Of a DNA stretch of 11,393 nt, positions 7,552 to 11,393 are shown one piece after another. Position 1 is the stretch's first letter; each line of letters begins with the position of its first letter. The stretch lies in NCBI GenBank assembly GCA_048173955.1, contig DBEYOB010000169.1:1-11393 (forward strand). The letters are read 5' to 3'. This stretch comes from CAZUFB01 sp048173955. GTDB taxonomy: Bacteria > Actinomycetota > Coriobacteriia > Coriobacteriales > UMGS124. The translations under genes were made by a program, and so were the position numbers. The notes under the pieces were generated by a model. The model made no database searches and was not told the origin of the DNA. It saw only the letters and a program-made list of their open reading frames with translations.

Positions 7552-9258
7552 CTACACCTCGGCGGCGGCGTTGCGCCCGGCCAGACGGCCGAAGGACATC
7601 GCCATCGAGTGGCTCGCGCCGGCCACGGTCACCGGGTAGTCGACCAAGAAGCGACCGCCCATGGTGTTGCCCGCCACATAAAGGCCGGGCACCGGGTTCT
7701 TCTCGGCATCGAGGGCGTGGCAGTCGGTGTCGCAGTCGATGCCGCCGATGAGGACGAGCATACCCGAGTCGCCAAAGGGCACGGCGTAGTAGGGCGGGTT
7801 CTCGATGGGGAACAGGCGCGTCGCGACCTTCGAGAAGTCGGTGCCCTTGCCGGCGTGGGCGAGCTCGTTGTAGCGCTCGACCGTGGCGACGAGGGTGTCG
7901 GCCGGAACGTCGATCGCGGCGGCGAGGTCCTCGATCGTGTCAGCGGGGATGATGCTGCCGGCGTCAACCTCGCTCTGGAAGTAGGTGTCGCTGGCGTAGC
8001 CTGCCGCGAAGTGGTTGATCGCGTGCTCGTAGGCGGCTTCCTCCTCCGGCGGGACGTAGTGGGTCACGCCGCCGAAGCACTGGGGCATGTACTGGAGCTG
8101 CTCCTTCCACTTGCTGTCGAAGATCTGGTAGGCGACGCCGCCCTTCTGGCGCTTGATCTGGTTCTGGAGCTCCTGGGCGCCCACGTCCTCGTTGGCGAAG
8201 CGCTCGCCGTCCTGGTTCACCATGAGGTAGGGGTCGATGCCGATGGAGTTGGTGCCGAGGCTGTGCCCCATGGGCGCATAGGGGCCCATCTCCATGACGG
8301 CGCCCGCCCACATGGCCATCTTGTGGCCGTCGCCGGTGTTCACGGGGTTGCCCTCGGCGTCGAACGAGCTGAAGAAGCAGCCGTAGTGCAGCGCCTCGGG
8401 GGCGTAGTAGGCCAGCATCTCCTTGTCGCTCGAGATGTCGCCGGTGGACAGGACCACGCCCTTTGAGGCGTTCACGCGGATCGTGTTGCCGTCCTCGTCG
8501 GTGGCGTAGACGCCCACCACGCGGTCGCCGTCCTTAATCAGCTGCGTGGCGCGGCAGTTGAAGCGGACCTCGGCGCCCGCGGCGGTCGCGGCGTCGAGCG
8601 AGCCGTGCATGGCCCAGCCGTGGTCGGGCAGCAGGTGCACCATGCCCGGGAAGCAGGGGTAGTTCTCCTCGCGCCAGTTGTAGCTCTCGTTGACCGGGCA
8701 GCGCTCGGGAAACACGTAGGGCGCCGACGGGTCGGTCGGGGCGTCGGAGTCGGACGTGAGCAGCTCGTGCTCGGCGCCGCCGATGTACCAGTCGAGGTCG
8801 GGGCCGGAGTTGGCGATCCAGTAGTTGAGCAGGCGGGCGTTGGGGCGGTTGCCCATGACGCGCATAAGCTCGTTGACGACCTCCTGGGTCTCGGGCTGCT
8901 CGATGCCCAGCTGCTTATGGATCTCGCTGCCGAAGGTACCGAACTCGCCGGACCGATAGCCCACGTCGGGGCCCTTCTCGATGCCGACGACCTTGGCGCC
9001 CTGCTCGGCCGCCTCGCGCAGCGCGCAGACGCCGGCAAGGCCGATGCCGACCACGCACACCTCGCACTCGACGGTCTCGGTCACGGTGGACTCGTCGACC
9101 GCCGCCGGTGGGTTCATGAAGTCGGGCACGTAGCCGGTGGTGTCGCCCACGATGTCCGCCGAGGCGGCCCGGGGCGCGGCGATCATCCCTGCGCCCGCGG
9201 CGACGGCGGCGGCGCCCAGCCCGAGAAACGAGCGGCGGGATACGGCGTTTGTCTCCAT
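7552..9258 (-). CDS. Tat-exported FAD-dependent oxidoreductase, fumarate reductase/urocanate reductase superfamily, substrate unknown
   Basis: Predicted extracytoplasmic flavoprotein, 568 aa. Seen: twin-arginine signal SRRSFLGLG at 7-15, an Ala/Gly-rich core, and likely cleavage after ASA at residue 34; FAD Rossmann motif GIGLAG at 71-76 with Glu94 ending the second strand; GERFANED in the capping region; and C-terminal FAD block GLYVAGNTMGGRF...SFGRLAG. I see no FMN-binding or haem-binding CXXCH domain, so electrons must come from a separate partner, none of which is in the window. By eye, positions matching the fumarate reductase catalytic Arg/His residues (the RDK segment after RFxNE, HTMGG, and GANRLGG) are replaced by AQE, LIGG and VTVAGASH. 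A fumarate reductase label is therefore unsafe. ATG 9258 follows AAAGGGG at a 7-nt gap; longer in-frame ATGs upstream would bury the Tat motif. Confidence 0.9.
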   Translation of the reverse strand: METNAVSRRSFLGLGAAAVAAGAGMIAAPRAASADIVGDTTGYVPDFMNPPAAVDESTVTETVECEVCVVGIGLAGVCALREAAEQGAKVVGIEKGPDVGYRSGEFGTFGSEIHKQLGIEQPETQEVVNELMRVMGNRPNARLLNYWIANSGPDLDWYIGGAEHELLTSDSDAPTDPSAPYVFPERCPVNESYNWREENYPCFPGMVHLLPDHGWAMHGSLDAATAAGAEVRFNCRATQLIKDGDRVVGVYATDEDGNTIRVNASKGVVLSTGDISSDKEMLAYYAPEALHYGCFFSSFDAEGNPVNTGDGHKMAMWAGAVMEMGPYAPMGHSLGTNSIGIDPYLMVNQDGERFANEDVGAQELQNQIKRQKGGVAYQIFDSKWKEQLQYMPQCFGGVTHYVPPEEEAAYEHAINHFAAGYASDTYFQSEVDAGSIIPADTIEDLAAAIDVPADTLVATVERYNELAHAGKGTDFSKVATRLFPIENPPYYAVPFGDSGMLVLIGGIDCDTDCHALDAEKNPVPGLYVAGNTMGGRFLVDYPVTVAGASHSMAMSFGRLAGRNAAAEV

Positions 9259-9335
9259 AGCATTCCCCTTTCGCATCGATTGCCGTCCCACGTCTCCCCA
9301 TGGGACGTCGCTTCGAGCGTAGGGGATTTTCGGCC

Positions 9336-9404
9336 GCCTGACATCTGACCGACAGGCGTAACGGGCGCCGCGGCGCATCATACCGAGCGTCGTAGCGGTG
9401 CAAA
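9336..9404 (-). promoter_or_regulatory. Candidate promoter and dyad ahead of the flavoprotein gene
   Basis: On the minus strand TTTGCA (9404-9399) and TATGAT (9382-9377) are spaced 16 bp, a reasonable sigma-70-type promoter. Transcription would start near 9370, giving a leader of about 110 nt. Just downstream lie arms GCCTG (9336-9340) and CAGGC (9353-9357) flanking CTGAC-like half-sites, a possible operator. The 153-nt gap and own promoter suggest the flavoprotein gene is transcribed separately from the LTA-synthase-like gene. Confidence 0.4.
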
Positions 9405-9415
9405 ACAGCCGCTAC
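9392..9415 (-). terminator. Hairpin overlapping the LTA-synthase-like stop codon
   Basis: Arms GTAGCGG and CCGCTAC (9415-9409 with 9398-9392 on the minus strand) form a perfect 7-bp stem with a 10-nt loop that includes TTTT. The TAG stop codon lies within the first arm. No U-run follows the stem, so intrinsic termination is doubtful. It may be a weak terminator or an mRNA 3'-end structure. The putative -35 of the next gene sits in its loop. Confidence 0.35.
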
Positions 9416-11393
9416 TCCCCCGTTTGCGCAACGCGGTCGGCAAACGCGGCGAACGCGGAGGGGTTGCCCGCGGCGTCGAATATGTTGGCGTGCTGGATGA
9501 GCTCGTAGGCGGAGAACGCCTCGGAGGCCTCGGACTCCTCGCCGATGCGGTACCACCGCCCCGCAGCGTCGCAGTAGCCGTTGAGGTTGAGGACCGGGAT
9601 CTCCTCGGAGAGCTGCAGCAGCGCCTTCTGGTAGTCGGTCAGAGGAAGGCCGGCCGCGTAGGCCGTCTTCGCCATCAGGTAGCCGACGCTGACGTCGCCC
9701 GCGTCGACCGAGAGCGCGTCGTTGCTCCCCTCGTCGGTCGACGCCGCCTCCCCCTCGTCGGACGACCCGCCGACCAGATCGGCGACGGATTCGATGTCGT
9801 AGTTCGCCCACACCAGATAGGGCGTCTCGAAGCGGCTCTGCCCCTCGGCGATGCCGAGGTCGCCCACCGCCGACCCATAGGACGCCTCGGCCAGGGCGTC
9901 GTTGAAGCCGGGCTGATGGTCCCCGAAGAACACGACGACCACCTTGCGGTCGAGGCCCTCGAGCCGCTCGAGGAAGTACAGCAGGTCCTCCTCCGACGCG
10001 TCGACGCAGCTCAGGTACTCGCTCATGCCCTCGATCCGCTCGCCCCGCACCGTCACGCCGTCGTGGGGGTAGGAGTCGAGCAGGCCCGTCTCATACCCCC
10101 CGTGGTTCTGCAGCGTCACGTCGAAGACGAACTGCGGGGCGTCGCCCCTCTCGAGCAGGTCGAGGATCAGGTCGTAGGTCTCGCGGTCGGTCACCATGCC
10201 GCGCAGGGTGTCCGCGTCCCCGGGGAAGTCGTCCTCGCTGAGGAAGCGGTCGAAGCCCATGCGCCCGTACACGACGTCGCGCCTCCAGTTCGCCGGGTTT
10301 TCGGGATGGACCGCCGTCGTGGCGTAGCCCAGCGCGGAAAAATAGCGCGGCAGGCTCTCGGCGAGGCCGAGGTCGTAGAACATGTAGGGGTACACACCGC
10401 CGCCCATGATCCCGAGCGAGCTGCCGGTCAGGTACTCGAACTCGGTGTTGCAGGTGCCGCCGCCGCGCGCGCTCACGTAAAGCGACCCGCGCTCGAACGC
10501 CTCGATGCCGTCGAAGGCGAGCGTCCCCCCGTAGCCCTCGACCCCCGGGTAGCGCGAGAGGTCGGAGAACGACTCGTTCATGATCGCGACGACCGTGGGC
10601 AGCTCCTCGCTCCCGGTCGCCTCGAGCTGCGCCTGCGCCGCATCCTCGAGCGTTGCGGGGTAGTCGGGATGGGCCTCGTCCCAGGCGGCCGCAAGCTCGG
10701 ACTGCACGGAGAGCGCCGCTTCCGCGGAGTAGCCGGCGGGCACCTCGGGCTCGACCTCCTGCATGCGCTGGAGGAAGGACGGGACCGTCCCGTACTCCTC
10801 GTAGGACTCGCGCGTGAAGAAGACGTCGACCGAGACGTCGTAGCGCTCCCTGATGTCGGTGTCCTGGTACCAGGCAACGAGGGAGGAGGCGAGGGAGAGC
10901 CCCACGACGAGGTTGAACGCGACGCGGACGCGCGTCAGCCGCGGGGAGGGGAACAGGGAGACGAGGGCCGCGGCCGCGACGAAGGCGCACACGGCCTCGA
11001 CGGCGCTGTCACCCACGACGAAGCTGTAGTTCGCACCGACCTCGGCCGCCGTGGACAGCGCCAGGACGTCCGCGGGCAGTATCGTTTGACCCTTGAAGAG
11101 GCAGACGAAATAGTTCGCCAGACCCACGCCGAGCGACGCGGCGAGAAAGGCGACCAGGGCGCCTGTGCGGCGCTGGCACACGAACCAGAACGCGAGCAGC
11201 GCGGCGCCGACGAGCTGCAGGTTGAGGCGAACGTAGGGCCCCTCCATCTCGAACAGCAGGCCGTTGTAGGGCCATTCGAGCAGAAAGAGGGCGAGCGGGA
11301 CGCACGCGACGGCGACGAGGGGGCGCAGCGCGGCGAGCGGGGCGCGCAGGCGGTCGCGCAGCGACGGGCCGGCGAGGGAGAGCGCCGCAGCAC
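9412..11393 (-). CDS. LTA synthase family protein (membrane sulfatase/alkaline-phosphatase superfamily), N-terminus cut by window edge
   Basis: Membrane enzyme with an extracellular metal-dependent phosphotransferase domain. Relatives move glycerol-phosphate from phosphatidylglycerol onto teichoic acid or glycan chains. The frame is open to the right edge and 659 residues are visible. An internal ATG at 11247 is not the true start, because hydrophobic sequence LVAVACVPLALFLLEW precedes it. About five TM segments come first, then a linker, then the catalytic domain. Metal and catalytic residues resembling LtaS are present: Glu in MNESF (codon 10575-10573), nucleophile Thr in GGGTCNTEF (10455-10453), His in LQNHGGY, and Asp-His in FFGDHQP (9921-9916). 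An acidic Ser/Asp/Glu-rich insertion (about 9775-9695) interrupts the C-terminal part. Enzyme family is confident; the polymer made is unknown. Confidence 0.9.
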   Translation of the reverse strand, partial: AAALSLAGPSLRDRLRAPLAALRPLVAVACVPLALFLLEWPYNGLLFEMEGPYVRLNLQLVGAALLAFWFVCQRRTGALVAFLAASLGVGLANYFVCLFKGQTILPADVLALSTAAEVGANYSFVVGDSAVEAVCAFVAAAALVSLFPSPRLTRVRVAFNLVVGLSLASSLVAWYQDTDIRERYDVSVDVFFTRESYEEYGTVPSFLQRMQEVEPEVPAGYSAEAALSVQSELAAAWDEAHPDYPATLEDAAQAQLEATGSEELPTVVAIMNESFSDLSRYPGVEGYGGTLAFDGIEAFERGSLYVSARGGGTCNTEFEYLTGSSLGIMGGGVYPYMFYDLGLAESLPRYFSALGYATTAVHPENPANWRRDVVYGRMGFDRFLSEDDFPGDADTLRGMVTDRETYDLILDLLERGDAPQFVFDVTLQNHGGYETGLLDSYPHDGVTVRGERIEGMSEYLSCVDASEEDLLYFLERLEGLDRKVVVVFFGDHQPGFNDALAEASYGSAVGDLGIAEGQSRFETPYLVWANYDIESVADLVGGSSDEGEAASTDEGSNDALSVDAGDVSVGYLMAKTAYAAGLPLTDYQKALLQLSEEIPVLNLNGYCDAAGRWYRIGEESEASEAFSAYELIQHANIFDAAGNPSAFAAFADRVAQTGE

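Noticed and set aside
9258..9381. Longer flavoprotein start 41 codons upstream
   Set aside because: The extension puts a polar Arg-rich stretch before the Tat motif, has no ribosome site, and would overlap the predicted promoter region. ATG 9258 has a good site and correct signal-peptide geometry.

Overview
The window is high-GC DNA (roughly two thirds G+C by eye) with strong GC bias at third codon positions. Its mix of genes, namely a tig-clpP-clpX cluster, a Tat-exported fumarate-reductase-like flavoprotein and an LTA-synthase-like enzyme, suggests an anaerobic gut Actinobacterium of class Coriobacteriia, perhaps Eggerthellaceae. That placement is inferred from protein character and was not checked by any search.

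Layout. Positions 1-1406 (minus) hold the N-terminal half of valyl-tRNA synthetase, cut by the left edge. It is divergent from a TVP38/TMEM64-type membrane protein (1682-2641, plus), whose GTG start I prefer over the longer ATG frame at 1607. A convergent gap (2642-2804) contains a terminator for the minus-strand protein-quality-control operon. Read 5'->3' on the minus strand, that operon is tRNA-Leu(UAG) (6336-6252), trigger factor (6206-4797, TTG start), clpP (4756-4118) and clpX (4112-2805). The genes are spaced 45, 40 and 5 nt apart, so a tRNA and three proteostasis genes are probably made from one transcript: a ribosome-bound chaperone, the ClpP peptidase and its AAA+ unfoldase.

Between the divergent tRNA-Leu and tRNA-Arg(UCU) genes (6337-6789) lie both tRNA promoters, a G-rich tandem-repeat patch and an unusually long (27 bp) hairpin that pairs fully only as plus-strand RNA. 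After tRNA-Arg and its terminators, 6987-7551 seems non-coding. It holds an AT-rich island with a nested dyad, an alternating inverted-repeat array and a degenerate 18-nt tandem repeat.

The right third (minus strand) has a Tat-signal FAD protein of the fumarate reductase/urocanate reductase superfamily (9258-7552) and, upstream of it, a multi-pass LTA-synthase/alkaline-phosphatase-superfamily protein (11393-9412) cut at its N-terminus by the right edge. Both are predicted to act at the cell surface. The flavoprotein lacks the active-site Arg and His residues I would expect in a true fumarate reductase, so its substrate is open.

The protein-coding genes are mostly ordinary families. I see no CRISPR array, transposase, prophage or toxin-antitoxin pair. 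The more unusual material is in the two tRNA-flanking intergenic regions and in the substrate identity of the flavoprotein.
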